This document shows positions 36,105 to 49,150 of a DNA stretch of 64,000 bases, one piece after another. Position numbers and translations under genes: made by a program. Source of the stretch: Larix kaempferi. Taxonomy: Eukaryota; Streptophyta; Pinopsida; Pinales; Pinaceae. Location of the stretch: assembly GCA_027924585.1 (NCBI GenBank), contig BSBM01000764.1:2221001-2285000 (forward strand), read 5' to 3'. The notes under the pieces were generated by a model. That model searched no databases. It saw only the letters and a list, made by a program, of their open reading frames with translations, and was not told the origin of the DNA. Position 1 is the first letter of the stretch, and every line of letters begins with the position of its first letter.

Positions 36105-38872
36105 AAGAATAACATCATCCTTGGTGTTCATGCTTTTCAACAATTTGTCTTCCACTCTTAAGTCATCTTTTGCTTGCTTCGTCATCTTTGTTTTGATATT
36201 CTCAATCATCTTCGAGCTTTCACGATTCTAGCAAGCTATTATCGCTTATAACCTGCACTTTTATGTAACAAAAAATGGGTCTCCCAAAATTGTTCAGTAA
36301 AACATATCATTAATTCAAAATCCAACTCAGAACATAACCAACGAGTCATTTTTTGCAACACAACATTTGCTATTCATGGAACATCTTCTAACCTTTGTTT
36401 GTGCTTTTAACATCATAAGAAGACATAATTCAAGATTATTTTTCAATATCCTCAAAAGAATTTATAAGTAATCCAGATGTACTTATATTTTGGTGGATGT
36501 CTATTACCTCCAATACTTGGACAATTTAACTAGTCCTCAACTTGAGGTATACATCTCTTTCATTCACAGATTAATATCATTTATTTCACATAATTTTAAA
36601 CAGTGCTTAAAATTCTTCATTCATCCTCGCCCTCGAGGGAATTTTGCATACTCAAGTTTTATTTGTATTCATAACATTCGACAACCTAGTTACTTGGCAA
36701 TTATTTTAATATGTGTTTTATTGTCACATCATGAAGATGAAAATGTTTCAACAACACTTTGTTTGAACACCAAACCCTCCCTTGAGTTTGGAACTTCAGC
36801 AACCCTCTGTTGAACACATAACTCTCCCTCGAGTTCTTTCACAAATTTTTGTGTGGACTTATGGGCTAAACTTTGAGATTACTCTCCTTTTGATTGCTAG
36901 TCAAAAGTTTTCCTTCTCAGAAACATCAAATAGCGTCCTGTCTTCCAGATGTTAAATTTTGTGCCTAGGTCTTTTCCATTGATATCACAGACTCTTTCAC
37001 AATTCCCCTCAAGCCTCCTCACTTGAGTCCAGTAATTTCTCTTCCACTCAACCTCCTCCTTGAGTCTAGGAAAAGTTACTTTTAGCAAAGTAGAGTTGGA
37101 TCATCAATTTTTCCACTTGGTGTTTTCTTTTCCACTTAGAGTAGAGTTATTTTCCCCTAAAGCCCTCTCGCTTGAGTCTAGGAAAAATCCTTTTTCTCCT
37201 CAAGCCTTCTCACTTGAGTCCAATAAAAATCCTTTTTCCCCTTGAGCCTTCTCGCTTGAGTCCAGGAAAAGTTCTTTTTCCCCTCAAGCCTTCTCGCTTG
37301 AGTCCAGGAAAAGTTAATATTAAGAACGATCATTTATTATTTCTTGCATTCTTGTTAATCACCACATGCAACATAATATCATCAAATAGATTCACCTGTT
37401 TACTTATAAATTCATACTCATGCTTTAATATATATTTTCATGAGCCTTTGATCTTTATTCAGACTCTTACAATATGCTTACCATACTTTATACATAATGT
37501 ATTATGTTCTTGTCTTCCAACAAGTCCCGTAGATATTCTGACAATCTGTCAAAGTCACTTGTTAGTACTACTTTATAAAACAAAGTCGAAATTTGTAAGA
37601 AATCTTTTCCTAAGCATAATAATAAGAAAAATCATCCTTCCCAGTCTAACATTCATACATGATCAACATTCTTATTTTCATTTATTAATTTCATCAAGCA
37701 TACCTTACGACATGAAATTGCAATGTTAGCACATAGCGTTTATTAATCTCTTCTCAATAACTTTTTTAGGTATGATGGCTCATCCTCTAATAAGTTACAA
37801 CCTTTTTAATAATTCCAATAGTCGTCTAATTCACCATTCAAATGTTTTCAACTTACGTCTTCATAGATTTACAAGACGACTGTAAAACAGTTTATGTATA
37901 TATATATATCTCTATATATCAAGGAAATTTCTAGAAACATTTACTATTATTTCTTGAGTGTATCAAAAGTAAAAAATTTAATCGAACTTCTACTTTTAGT
38001 ATGTCAACAAAATACATGATATGAAGGAATTATTCCTATGCTTATAATTTTTAATCCACAACTTTTGTTGGTCAAACATGTCTCATCATAAAATTCCATA
38101 TCTTTATCTACAAGAAATATGGAGTATAGAATTTTCATTGATCTTGATACAAACAGTTATTACATTAGTCATCATGGTATTTGAATCAATATATTCATAT
38201 CTAAACACATTCTGACAAAATTTTCCTTACATATGCGAAAAGGAAAATCAACTGTTAGTACAAAGTCATTAACTGCTATCTTGTCTAAAAACCCATATCC
38301 AAACAATTTACTTCTATATGAATTGTTCATTGGTTTTAAGATAACAATTCCTTAACACACATTCCTTAACTTTATGATTGTATCTATATTTCCTATCCGT
38401 TAGACCATACAATCTTACTAGGAAAATGTTGCTCTTTGATTACTACATTAAAGTACAACTACAAGTATGATAAACAATAAAATCATGATAGAGTTTATAT
38501 TCTTTCCCAAAAGTATTAGAATCACTTAAACCAACGATCACTCTACTTATTGTTTATTCGAACCTATTTGTAATATTTCTTCCATAATTGGGATATTGTT
38601 TATAAACTAGTATACTACTATCAACTTTCTTCAATCACTATAATGCCAAAGTTGTTTGGCAATATCACTCTACTTTCATAAACAACTTATATATCTGCAA
38701 TGAAATCTGATTTTCATTAAACCAAATATAACTACTCATCTTTAAACCAAATATACTTATTCATTCTTTTGTAGGGTCGACCACACTCAATACTATTATA
38801 CTTTACTCATGATCTACAATATCCTATCCTATGATGAATTCTGCAAAATAATGTCCAGTCATCATAGCTATT
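36105..38872 (-). other. Element II internal region, non-coding
   Basis: 2.8 kb with no gag, protease, RT or integrase motif in any frame I could read. Open frames (for example 36490-36813 and 37172-37729, plus) have no family resemblance and partly follow tandem repeats. At 38872 it is interrupted by element III (target site CTATT) and resumes at 48755. Confidence 0.7.
37160..37315. repeat. ~42-bp tandem repeats in element II
   Basis: Units CTTGAGTCCAGGAAAAGTTC followed by TTTTTCCCCTCAAGCCTTCTCG, three to four imperfect copies. An extended half-unit pattern (CTTGAGTCTAGGAAAA) begins at about 37050. Confidence 0.85.
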
Positions 38873-39809
38873 TGTTGACTCAAACCCAGTCGACATGGGT
38901 TCCCATCGCTGTCGACACCAACCCACCATGATCTCTCTGAGCACTACCCCAAACAGTTTTTACCCTGTCCAGCAACACCTATGGAGCAGATGAGGCCTCA
39001 CCTGAGATTTTCAAGGAAGAGTCAACAAAACCATGTTTCCACCGAATGAAGGAGGATGGTTGCAGCAACAATCACTTAGCTTATCACGACATTCAAAGAT
39101 AGATCTATGCATTCAAATTTAACATCATTCATATTCATAGCATCATTCAACAGGATCTTTCATCGCAACACATATAAAATTAAAGCATTAGCTACAGCAA
39201 GAAAACATAGCATCATTCATGAATCACAACATGAATTATCATAAAAGATACATAGGGAATTTCACCAAATAGTTTCGTCATGTCATGTTTACTTCAGCAA
39301 GACCCTGATACAATATCTTCGCAAAACACAGATCTCACCAATATCTCTTGATCTCAGATACAGACTCAAAGCCACACACATCAAACATCTAAGGATCCGT
39401 CCTAAGATGATTCAACACTTACAACTTATGTCTATATATATATGATTCCTCCCTTACAATGCTTGTCCACTTATTAACAACTTCCTAACCGACACTTTGA
39501 GTAAATGACCCAAAACCTAACTCATGCGGTCCAAATGACCCAAAAACCCGCATCCTGCGGTACAATTGACCCAAAAATGCATAAAATATTGTCCAAATGA
39601 ACCAAGACCCACATCCTGCGTTACAATTGACCCAAAAATACATAAACTACGGTCCAAATAACCCAGGACCCACTTCATGTGGTACAATTGACCCAAAAAT
39701 ACATAAAATAGTCTTCTTTGCGCCCAGGTTTCCGCCTTCCGCAACATCTTCTGACTTGTCGCAGCATTAGCGATGCTATGATGTTACCTTACCAAACCAC
39801 CTACCAACA
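38873..39809 (-). repeat. Element III 3' LTR, with 61-bp repeats
   Basis: 937 bp, TG...CA, next to the GCCCCCCAA complement of the polypurine tract. At about 39525-39715 it holds three ~61-base units (GTCCAAATGACCC...GTACAATTGACCCAAAAAT). The partner LTR has one fewer, explaining most of the 64-base length difference. Confidence 0.92.
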
Positions 39810-40937
39810 GCCCCCCAACACAATCTTGTGGCTCACCCTCGAGCCACGTCAACTAGACATGGTGTATTCACTGGTCTTGACTCTGCTATGGCTGAACTAT
39901 ATTTCTGCAACTATTGTTGCTGTCTAGATCGCGCAGTATTGTCCTGCTTTTTCTGCTACAATGATCATCGGCTCACTGTCATGTACTTCTCACCCAGAAG
40001 TGGTCATTTCCTAGCTTGTTGTCATGTACCTTACAAACTCATCCTCTAGTCTCGAGGGACCGATTGCAGACGAAGGAGAAGTTTACGAGCAACACCGAGG
40101 GGCCAAACAGGCCAGCAGTTCTGGCACATCTGTTTCGCACCGGTAAGCACATGTTACAGGGACCCAGGGGCTTCCACCCCCATCCTTTTTGTGGTCACCA
40201 GGACCAAAAGAATTCGAACTATCACCAACTGCCTAGACATCTTGGATGAGACTTCATGCTTGTAACCCCCGAGTGTCTGCGGCACAGCTTTCTCTAAGTG
40301 CTCATGCACACTCATCGTTTGGGCCCTCAACGCGCCTGGTGTGCTACCACACGAAATGAAATTAATCATTTCCACAACCTCCTTGGAATTCCTAACTTCG
40401 CTATATTCCTGACACTCTCACAGCATAACACCGCTCAATTGGAAAGCCTCTGTGCTCTACTATCCTCGAGTTCCTATATTTATACATCGCATTCGGTTGG
40501 TCGTCTGCCTCAGCAATCATTTGTACCACCCGTTTACATTAGATACAAATCATATCATTCCATTGTTATGTGTGAGTATGAACCAGACTTCTGACATGCA
40601 GCATGGAAACCATACTGCTGCTGGTTTCCATTCGTGCCAAGTGTGCAAACCATCACCCCAGGTACCGTCGGCCATGCTACCACAGTGTATTCCTCGTGCC
40701 AAGCATGCATGCTTCTGGAAACAATCTGAGTCGACTATTGATCATATCTTCCCAAATGGAAAAATTCCATTTGCAAATGATTCGTAATGATTTATGATTT
40801 GACCCAGTCATGACCCTGCCATTGTCGCGGACCACTCCTAACTTACGGCACAAGCCTCCCTGCCTGCACATTCTCGTCTTTGTCGGTGCACCATCCTGCC
40901 ACCAATTAACCTACATTTTTTTTTTTCTCAATGCAAC
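39810..40937 (-). other. Element III 3' region between integrase and LTR
   Basis: About 1.1 kb without recognised coding on either strand. Some Tat-lineage elements carry an extra, often antisense, gene here. The largest plus-strand frames (40298-40594 and 40452-40787) show no domain I recognise, so I do not call a gene. Confidence 0.6.
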
Positions 40938-42308
40938 TCAAACATCTCGTTGTTCCAAGCCCGACCAATAGGGATTCAACCTACTGCCATTAATCAACTT
41001 TGGGAGCCTCACTCCGTCCAACTGTTGCAACTATACTACACCTCTTGAAGTGATGCTACTGATGCGATATGGACCCATCTAATGCATCTGTAATTTTCCT
41101 GGATGTTTCATAAAATTACTGTCATGCAATAACACCAATTCATTGTGCTGAAACTGTTTGTTTTTTATGTGGCGATCGTGCCAAGCCTTCTCCACTTCCT
41201 AGTGGAATCCTGCGATAAAGCGATCTTCCTCCAGACGTACTAACTGCGCCAGATGTTCTTCTAATGCCGCTACAGCATCCATACCTGTCATTGCCGCTAT
41301 GAACAGACTCGGAACGATGTACTCCATTGGCATAATTGCCTCTTGTCCATACACCAACTTGAATTGTGTATGACATGTCAACCTTTTACACGTGGTGCGA
41401 TACGCCCACAACACTGCTAGGATTTTCAGATAATAGTCATTGCGGTTTGCATTGCACAACTCTGTCAACACATGCCCTAGGATTTTGTTGAAAGATTCCA
41501 CCCTGCCATTTTCCTGTGGATGATATGGTGTACTCTTCTTATGCTGTATTTGCAGCTCCTCCATCAATGCGCTAATGGTGCGATTGAGAAAGTGGCTACC
41601 TTGATCACTCAGCAATATCTTGGGGTAGCCAAAGTGAGTGATAATGTTGTCAAACAAGAACTACGTGGCCGTGGCCACGGAACAATCAATAACTGGTGCA
41701 GCTTCTGCCCATCTTGTCAAATAATCTGTCGTGGTAATGATGTATCGTGCACTAGTGCGCTTCCCCGATGGATTGATTGGTCCCACAAAATCCACTACCC
41801 ATTTGTCAAACGACTGGAGTGTTAGCTGAGGCAACAATGACACCTCATCCCTCCTGGATGCCTTTCCAGTTCTTTGACAAGCATCGCAGGACCACGCATA
41901 GTCTGTCGCATCATTATGCAGCTGGGGCCACCAAAGCCCCGCACGAAGCACCTTCCTAGCAGTTGCCCGACTGCCATGATGCCCTCCAGCCACTCCTGCA
42001 TGTTCTTTTGACAAGATATGCACTTGCTCATGTGGCAAGACACACCGTCGCAATATCTCATCTTAACCCATCTTGTATAACTCTCCTACAATTAGCTAGA
42101 AGTCTGCAACCTTGACTACCAACTGCTTCTTCTGACTAGTGGTGAACTCTTTTGGTGCGGTACCAGTTGCCAGAAACTGAATGATTTCTTCAAAATAGCC
42201 ATCGACTATTTCAACATTAAACAGTTGCGCATCAGGAAACTTGTCTTCAATGTTAGTTTTCTCTTCGCATGTTTCAATCTGCGATAGATTATTAGAGCCA
42301 GCATTCAA
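40938..42308 (-). pseudogene. Element III integrase (broken)
   Basis: After the RNase H-integrase linker (LFNVEIVDGYFEEIIQFLAT), the zinc finger shows HEQVH...[11 protein letters not shown] and CDACQRTGK. The catalytic core has [21 protein letters not shown] and NGRVESFNKIL, so all three acidic residues are kept. A TAG at about 41659 splits the core (ATAT*FLFDN). The C-terminal part reads KAWHDRHIKNKQF, HPGKLQMHWMGPY and LINGSRLNPYW before a stop at 40938-40940. Additional stops occur at 42054-42095 and after AGFH at about 41199. Residue wording fits Tat-lineage integrases. Confidence 0.92.
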
Positions 42309-42311
42309 TCG

Positions 42312-43631
42312 TCATGGCTTCACAATCACTTCAAAATCGAACTCCTGAAAAAGAAGTAGCCAGCGACATATCTTCCCCCCCAACACAAGCTTATTGACTA
42401 GGTATTTCAATGCGGAGTGGTCTGTGAACATCTTAAAATGGCCTCCCAATAAGTAATGTCGAAACTTCTGCAATGCATAGACCATCACCAAGCCTTCCCT
42501 CTCGGTAGTGGTGTAGTTCCCTTTTGCGGATGACAGCTTCCGACTGGCGAAAGCAATAGGGTGATTGAGGTCCCCCTCTCCTGGTTGCACTAGCACCACA
42601 CCTAATGTAAGAGACGATGCATCGAAATGGACATGGAACTCCTTACTCCAGTCTGGAAAGACCAATATTGGTGCCAAAGCCATCTTTGCCTTTAGATTCT
42701 CAAAGCTATCCTGACATTCATGGCTCCATTGAAATACTGCATCTTTCTTCAATAGCTTCTCCATAGGGGTGGTGATCGCTGCATATCCCCTGATGAACTT
42801 GCAATAATACCTAGTATGCCCCAAAGTCGCCCACAACTGCTTAACATTAGTCGGTGGTGTTAAGCTCAAAATTAGCGCAATCTTTGTTGGATCAACTAAC
42901 AATCCTTGTTTGTATACAATGTGACCCAACAATATCCCAAACGATGCACAAAAGATGCACTTCTTTAAATTAAACGATATCGGATGCTGTCGACATCACT
43001 CAAGCATCACCCGCAAATTGGCTAGATGATCACAGATCAAACCATAGACTGTCGAATCATCCATGTATACATGCAAAAACTTCTGAATGAAGTCTTGGAA
43101 CGCAGCAACAATAACCCGCGAGAAGATCGCAAGTGCATTCTTCAACCCAAACGACATCACAGTGTACTGAAAACAGCCCCATTCTGTCACAAAAGTTGTC
43201 TTGTGGCGGTCTTCCTTTGCAATGTGAATCTGATGGTAACCCGAGAACCCATCCGTGAAAGAATACATCTCCTAGCTGCCCACACTTTCAAGTGATTCAT
43301 CAGTAAATGGAGTTGGAAAGGGATCATGCAAACAGGCATCATTCAACTTCCACAAGTCGACACAAATGTACACCTCATTAGTCTTCTTGTCATGTACCAC
43401 CATAGGACTGATCCATTCTGATTCTTCGACTGGTTCAATGATACCAACATCCAACATGCGATCAAGTTTGACCTTGACCCTCTCCTTATGTCGCGGATTC
43501 AGTTGGTAGGGACGCTTCCTAATCGGTTTAGCATCTGTTTTCAAGGGGATCTTCATCTCACCTAAATCACCCAAGATACCTTTCATATCTGAAAAATTCA
43601 TAGAAAGGAGGTCTTGGAATTCATGCGGCAA
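42312..43631 (-). pseudogene. Element III reverse transcriptase and RNase H (broken)
   Basis: The 43631-43272 part gives NPRHKERVKVKLDRMLDVGI, EPVEESEWISPMVVHDKKT and ICVDLWKLND. After a stop, 43268-42996 gives TDGFSGYHQIHIAKEDRHKT, SFGLKNALAIFSR and the catalytic YMDD (codons 43056-43067). After a further stop, 42932-42312 gives LLGHIVYKQGL, RYYCKFIRGYA and RNase H with FDASS, TEREGL and FTDHSALKYLV; all RNase H acidic residues are kept. The stops, at about 43270, 42993 and 42309, are the only breaks in this stretch, which makes it the best-preserved pol in the window. Confidence 0.94.
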
Positions 43632-45254
43632 ATCAATGACCTTTCCCCATCATCTCATCATCCCAATAATCTCCAAGATTCACAAACTTGGGAGTGGCCT
43701 TCATCCCAATATTGATCTTATGGAGCTTCAATGGTTAACTGATCAGATCACTTGGCGCACCAGGTGCTATCACATCGCGACGCCCTTCAGACTCAGGAAT
43801 ATTGATGTTCCATAGATCATCACCGTCTTCGAGTCCACCAGTGATATTGTAATATTCCATCAGGGATTGCATCTAGCAGTGTGCATGCAGATCCATTAGA
43901 CATGCTATTGGGACAACCTTCAAAACTACATTGCGGATGAGCTGCAAAACATTATTGACATTAGGGTCGGCATCCGCAAAAGTAAACGTATGAGTAAAGC
44001 AGGCTGTCAACTCCACCCAAGTTGTAATTTCTCCTCGCAACTCAGCTACAGTATACCATGAGCGCGGCATCTCATATAAAGTATGGATAAAGGCATGGAC
44101 CCACTCATCTCGTGGTCACGATGCCCACAATGTCTGACACTCCCTCAGATGACTTCCAAGGTTATTCTGACCATCATATTTCCTGGTGTGAAGACCTCAG
44201 TATCGTCAAAGCGAACTATCATCAATCTTCTGCACTTTGACCATTCATTAATGGGTTTCTTATGTGTCGGCCACAAGCGTCCTAGAGCAACCTTCAGTGC
44301 TTCCTCCAATGCAAGCAATCATTGTGGTTCTGAAACTCATTCCTCAAATTCTGTCAAAAAGTTGAACAAGCTAGGCAGTCCTTCATATACTGGTAATGTG
44401 ACCGTTTCAGTCGCGACGCGGCATAGCGACTGCTTGATTAACCCACACTTGCGGAATGATACCTCGTGCAAGCAGTTTCACTAGTGCTCTAACGCATCAT
44501 GAGAGTTAGAAGATGCAGATCTCTCACTGCGCCATCCCAGCTCACCGTTGGCAGTCGGATGAATATAGTCTTTGAAAATATTGAATGCATGGTCCCATCC
44601 ACTAGGATATCCGTCCTTCATGGGCTCAATGTATCTGTGTCCTTTAGCTAGATCCAACGGGGCTATGACTCTCAGATCGCGGTTTTCAAAATTCATCATT
44701 CACCGCTTGAAGTTGATTACTGCTCCACTGTCGTTATCCCATCCGATCCCCAGCAATGCAAGATATGAGCTTCCTCCCTAAACCACTTCGATGACATTGA
44801 ATTCAGCATAGGTCTTCATGCCCTCAATTTCCACCACCAAATGTGGGACTCTCCCAATTGATGTCACTTTAGCGTGATTAGATAACCGGAGCTGTATAGG
44901 AGACTAGCTCAATGGGGGGCTCCCCATTTTCTACCATGCCTGCTTGGTTAAGATGTTGACATTTAAACCAAGATCCAAGATAACCAAGTCAACGTCATAA
45001 TCCTCGATTTGGATATTCATTTGCATCTCCTTACCTATCTTCCGCCATTGTAAGGATTTTACTGCGGACTCTTGTCGTCCCCTAGCTGGACACTGCAAGA
45101 ACACCTCAATCTCAGCAAGGGCCGTGGGATCACATGCCAACAATAAACAGTGCTCAAGAAACTTCTTCAAGGTGCGAGACTACGCTGATGGACCTGCCTC
45201 TGAAGTAACATAAAAAATAGGGGGCATGTCGCAAAGGATGGCTTTACCTTGATC
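43632..45254 (-). pseudogene. Element III protease and linker (broken)
   Basis: The 45170-44931 frame ends in DYDVDLVILDLGLNVNILTK, an aspartic protease active-site region in which DLGL stands for the usual DLGS/DTGS. Beyond it lie VTSIGRVPHLVVEIEGMKTY and LALLGIGWDN, the second half of the fold. The linker to RT (44699-43632) is open in pieces such as DLRVIAPLDLAKGHRYIEP. Many stops are present. Confidence 0.75.
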
Positions 45255-47285
45255 CTAGTCCATTGCATGGCATGCTTGGAAGAACGTGTCATGCTCGGAC
45301 TCAACGTCAAATGATACCTTCTTCTGCCCTGCCAATCGAATGTCCCCTCTTGTTGCTGCACCTCCCCGCGTGATGACTGTGACATCCACGTCTTGTGGTC
45401 TTAGCTCCGCATAAATTATCACAACATTTGCACCATGATTCTGATTTGGTGTCGGGTTCCCTGGTTGGTTCACATTTTGATTAGCATTCTGAATTGGATG
45501 TTGGTTCTAGTTCTGGACTGGTTACTGCACCTAATTCTGTACTGCCTGCTGTGTCTGGTTCTGATTCTGCAATTGTGGAACATTCCTTGCTTGCCATTGT
45601 GCAATCAGATGTGGACAGTTCTCCACTATATGATCTGTAACAAAGAAAAATGTACATTGTGTCTGCAATAGTGGGAAATCTCACTGGTAATGTCCCCATA
45701 CCGCACAATGATAGAATTGCACAGGTCTGTGACCTCCTCATCCTCCTTCGCGACCAAATCCTCTACTGCATCCGCCCTAGAATCCTCCATGGAATCCACC
45801 CTACTGTTGGTACTGCGGTTGGTTGTACTGTTGCTGCATAGGAGCTGGTTGCATGCCCTTCCCTTGCTGCGCATACTACGGTTGATGAACGTACTGTGGA
45901 TGCAGTGGAGCCATTTTCATTGGATCATATTGCAGCATGAACTGCTATAGTTGTTGCTGCGGTACAAACTATACCTGCGGTTGAGGTAGTGGGTGGGATA
46001 CCTGCGGCTATGGTTGCAGTTGTCGTATAGCACGCTGGTCATCCTTTACATAGAATGCATCGTACGTTCTCTCATGAAGCAACCCATATGCCCGGCAATC
46101 TTTGTCATCATGTCCCACAGATTTACAGAAAGTACAATATAGATTCATCAGTTTGGTGACCATCTTCTGCATGTATGGGCATTCCTCATGGTGGTGCCCA
46201 AATACTTGACAAACGCGACACCATGGCATGCCACCACCATTCAATGGGTTGGGTGCCACCGAAACCAAATAGTTGCGTAAGTCAGGGCAATTGTCTTTAG
46301 TATGTCCTTCCCCTCGACATCGCATACATCATACTTCTTTGTGCTTCTCCTTTCCCTTCTTCAGATCTTGCAGCTATATGGTCAAGTTAGCCAGCTACGT
46401 TTGTATCTGCGACATCCCAGCTGCATTTTCACCAATCCGCGACGCCTCCAACCGCATTGCAATATCTAGAGCTTCATTAGGCATCGTGATGTTCTGTTGC
46501 ATCAGTGGTAGTCAAATGTGCAATAGTAGTGCCACGATGAACCACTCTTTATGTTGGATAGTGCTCATATCAAAACTTACCCTCGCCATCAGCGTCTTAA
46601 ATCATTGGTCAAAATCCCACACCATCTCATTGGGATACTGCTTAATTTATTTCAATTATGTAAGATACTGTACTTCAAACTTGGGTTTTCTAAATTATGC
46701 AATCAGACCATCCTTGATGTCATCTAGTGTCTTCTCTAGAGCTCTTGTAGGGACCAGAACAAACTTCATAAACCAATCTAAAGCGCGACATCGCAGAGTG
46801 GTCGCTAGCTGTCCTTTCTTAGCATTTTCATCATTGATATGTTTTACGGTCCATACCGCTTCACACAAAAACCAATACTATTTTGAGTTATCTGTCCCAT
46901 TCCTGTGGAACAACGACAACTTACCATCCTCGCTTGCCATCCTGGGCTTCCTTCCTGCAATCGCTGAACTACTAGCAATCAATATTTGTTAACTCGGTGG
47001 GGTCAAAGTTGTGTTTCTTACCGGTTGATAGATAGTGAGTGGAGGTGTGGGTACGTTGCTACTGGGGTTTGGTCCTGCCTCTATCTTGGGCGTAGCCTGG
47101 TTTTCTTTGTCTGGACTGTGAGGTTGCTTTGTCCCGTGTGGTCTTCCTTCGCAAACTTGCGATTCGATCGTAGCAGGACCTTCTCCTATCCTCTGCCTCT
47201 TTTCCTGTCGAAACCTCACTCCTCCCCTTGTAATACCACTCTCTTCCTCGACTTCTCTCACAGTCTCGTTATGACCTACACCCAT
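45255..47285 (-). pseudogene. Element III gag with three CCHC zinc knuckles (broken)
   Basis: A likely Met lies at 47283-47285. The capsid part (46990-46330) is recognisable in pieces such as VWTVKHINDENAKKGQLATT and LDWFMKFVLVPTRALEKTLD, with several stops. From 46325 to 46008 three intact CX2CX4HX4C knuckles follow one another: CMRCRGEGHTKDNC, CRVCQVFGHHHEEC and CTFCKSVGHDDKDC. A fourth, degenerate, knuckle appears near 45700 (YHCAVWGHYQ). In between is a Gln/Pro/Tyr-rich stretch (QQQYNQPQYQQ). Multiple knuckles would bind element RNA; the gene is broken by stops. Confidence 0.85.
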
Positions 47286-47881
47286 CTACCCCTTATCATT
47301 CCATGTACCGCCCCCCTACGGTCACAATACCCATGGCCTCTGCCCACCAAGATGTTTACTGATCTAGATGCATCTTCAATATACCCTTCTCGCAAATAAG
47401 CATCTCAATCGATAGTTGGAGCGACAGCAGAAACCTTCCCTGGGGTTCGCAGAAGAAATATCTTTCAACTTCACTATAGGACTTTTGCGTATCAACCGCG
47501 AATTCAGTGATATACCCGTCCAAGGTGCTATCAAGCCACACTTCGATAGCTCATGACACTTTGTTGTCTACTTCCTGTAGTTCTTGGATCAACTCTGGGG
47601 TCAAGGTTCTTGGTTCACCACCTTGGTGGTTCCTCTTCTGAAAGGTCAACTTCGCCAACCACTCGAAAAAAAGGAATGGGAATTCATAGAAAAACCATTC
47701 ATGTCGACCGTCGTGAATATATATGTCCACCCACTGATCTACTGTCAGTCGAGTGTTCCAACTTTCTTCCTCAACAAATTCCTACAACTTCTGATCAAAC
47801 CAGCATTGTATCTCCGGTTGCGTCGGATGCCACAACATATCCTCCTTTCACTTCGCACACCATCCTAGAAATGGAACCATT
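47286..47881 (-). other. Element III 5' leader
   Basis: Between gag and the 5' LTR. The base run next to the LTR reads TGGTTCCATTTC on the minus strand, which is in primer-site position but is not the Met-type site used by the other minus-strand elements; I cannot name the tRNA. No coding seen. Confidence 0.6.
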
Positions 47882-48754
47882 TGTTGACTCAAACCCAGTC
47901 GATAGGGGTTCCCATCGCTATAGACACCAACCCACCGCGATATCCCTGAGTACCAGCCCAGATAGGTTTTATCCCGTCTAGCAACACCTACGGAGCATAT
48001 GATCTCTCACCCAAGATGTTCAAGGGAGAGTTGACGGAACCATGTTTCCATCGAATGAAGGAGGATGGTTGCGGTAACAATCACTTAACTTATCGCGAAA
48101 TTCAAAGATATATCTATGCATTCAAATTTAACATCATTCATATTCATAGCATCATTCAACAGGATCTTTCATCGCAACACATATAACATTAAAGCATTAG
48201 CTGTAGCAAGAAAACATAACATCAGTCATGAATCCCAACATGCATTATCATAAAAGATACACAGGGAATTTCACCAAATAGTTCCATCATGTCATATTAC
48301 TTCAGCAAGACCCTAGTACAATATCTCTACAAAACACAGATCTCACCAATATCTCTTGATCTCAGATACAGACTCAAAGATGCACACATCCAACATCTAA
48401 GGATATGTACTAAGATGATTCAACACTTACAACTTATGTCTATATATAGGCTTCTTCCCATATAATTCTTTTCCACTTATTAACAACTTCCTAACCGACA
48501 CTTTGAGTAAATGACCCAAAACCTAACTAATGCGGTCCAAATGACCCAAAAACCCGCATACTGCAGTACAATTGACCCAAAAATACATAAAATATGGTCC
48601 AAATGACCCAAGACTTGCTTCCTGTGGTACAATTGACCCAAAAATACATAAAATAGTCTTCTTTGCACCCAGGTTTCCGCCTTCCGTGACATCTTCTGAC
48701 TTGTTGCAGCATCAGCGATGCTGCAATGTTACCTTACCAAACCCCCTGCCAACA
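47882..48754 (-). repeat. Element III 5' LTR
   Basis: 873 bp, same ends as its partner, one 61-base unit fewer. Followed by the CTATT target-site copy. Confidence 0.92.
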
Positions 48755-49100
48755 CTATTCTTACTCATCCTATCCAACACATCTTAGCTTATATGTTAAT
48801 AGAATCTATACACATTAGTCTATCATAATTCTAAAGCATTGTTTATACTTCTTGCAGAATATAATTTGAACCTGAATTTCATTTGTTAGTTTAAAACATA
48901 ATGATTCAGTATAATTGAACTTACTTACTTGCAACTCACATACGACTTATCAGTTACCTCTTGTTGAACTTTTTGAAAATGAATTTGTTTCGTTGTGTCA
49001 TACAGGTAGAGCCCCTTCATTGGTTCCACCAACTTATATTCTTTTCCTCATCCTGAGCCCAAATAGGCCCAAGTGTTGTAACTTCTACTCTGATACCATT
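48755..49100 (-). other. Element II 5' leader and Met primer-binding site
   Basis: Continuation of the element II internal region after element III. The primer site TGGTATCAGAG (minus strand) is at 49088-49098, two bases from the LTR start at 49101. No gag start or coding is visible in the 330 bases, in line with a non-autonomous element. Confidence 0.8.
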
Positions 49101-49150
49101 TGTAACATCCCCCAACAAATCCAAGTTAGTATTTCTGTGAATATATTAAG

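Larger units (their letters stand above)
38873..48754 (-). mobile_element. Element III: Tat-like Ty3/gypsy element with near-complete gag-pol remnants
   Basis: A 9882-bp element with LTRs at 38873-39809 and 47882-48754 (TGTTGACTC...CCAACA) and a target-site duplication CTATT (38868-38872 and 48755-48759). Minus-strand order is leader, gag with three CCHC knuckles, protease, RT, RNase H and integrase, then about 1.1 kb of non-coding sequence and a polypurine tract (TTGGGGGGC). Pol wording resembles the plant Tat lineage and has no chromodomain. LTRs differ by substitutions and by repeat number. Multiple stops make it non-functional. Confidence 0.92.

Noticed and set aside
40298-40787. Plus-strand frames as a possible antisense extra gene of element III
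   Set aside because: No recognisable domain and no conservation evidence; kept only as a question in the findings.
46273-46992. 239-codon plus-strand frame
   Set aside because: Antisense to element III gag, whose minus-strand reading gives capsid and zinc-knuckle motifs.
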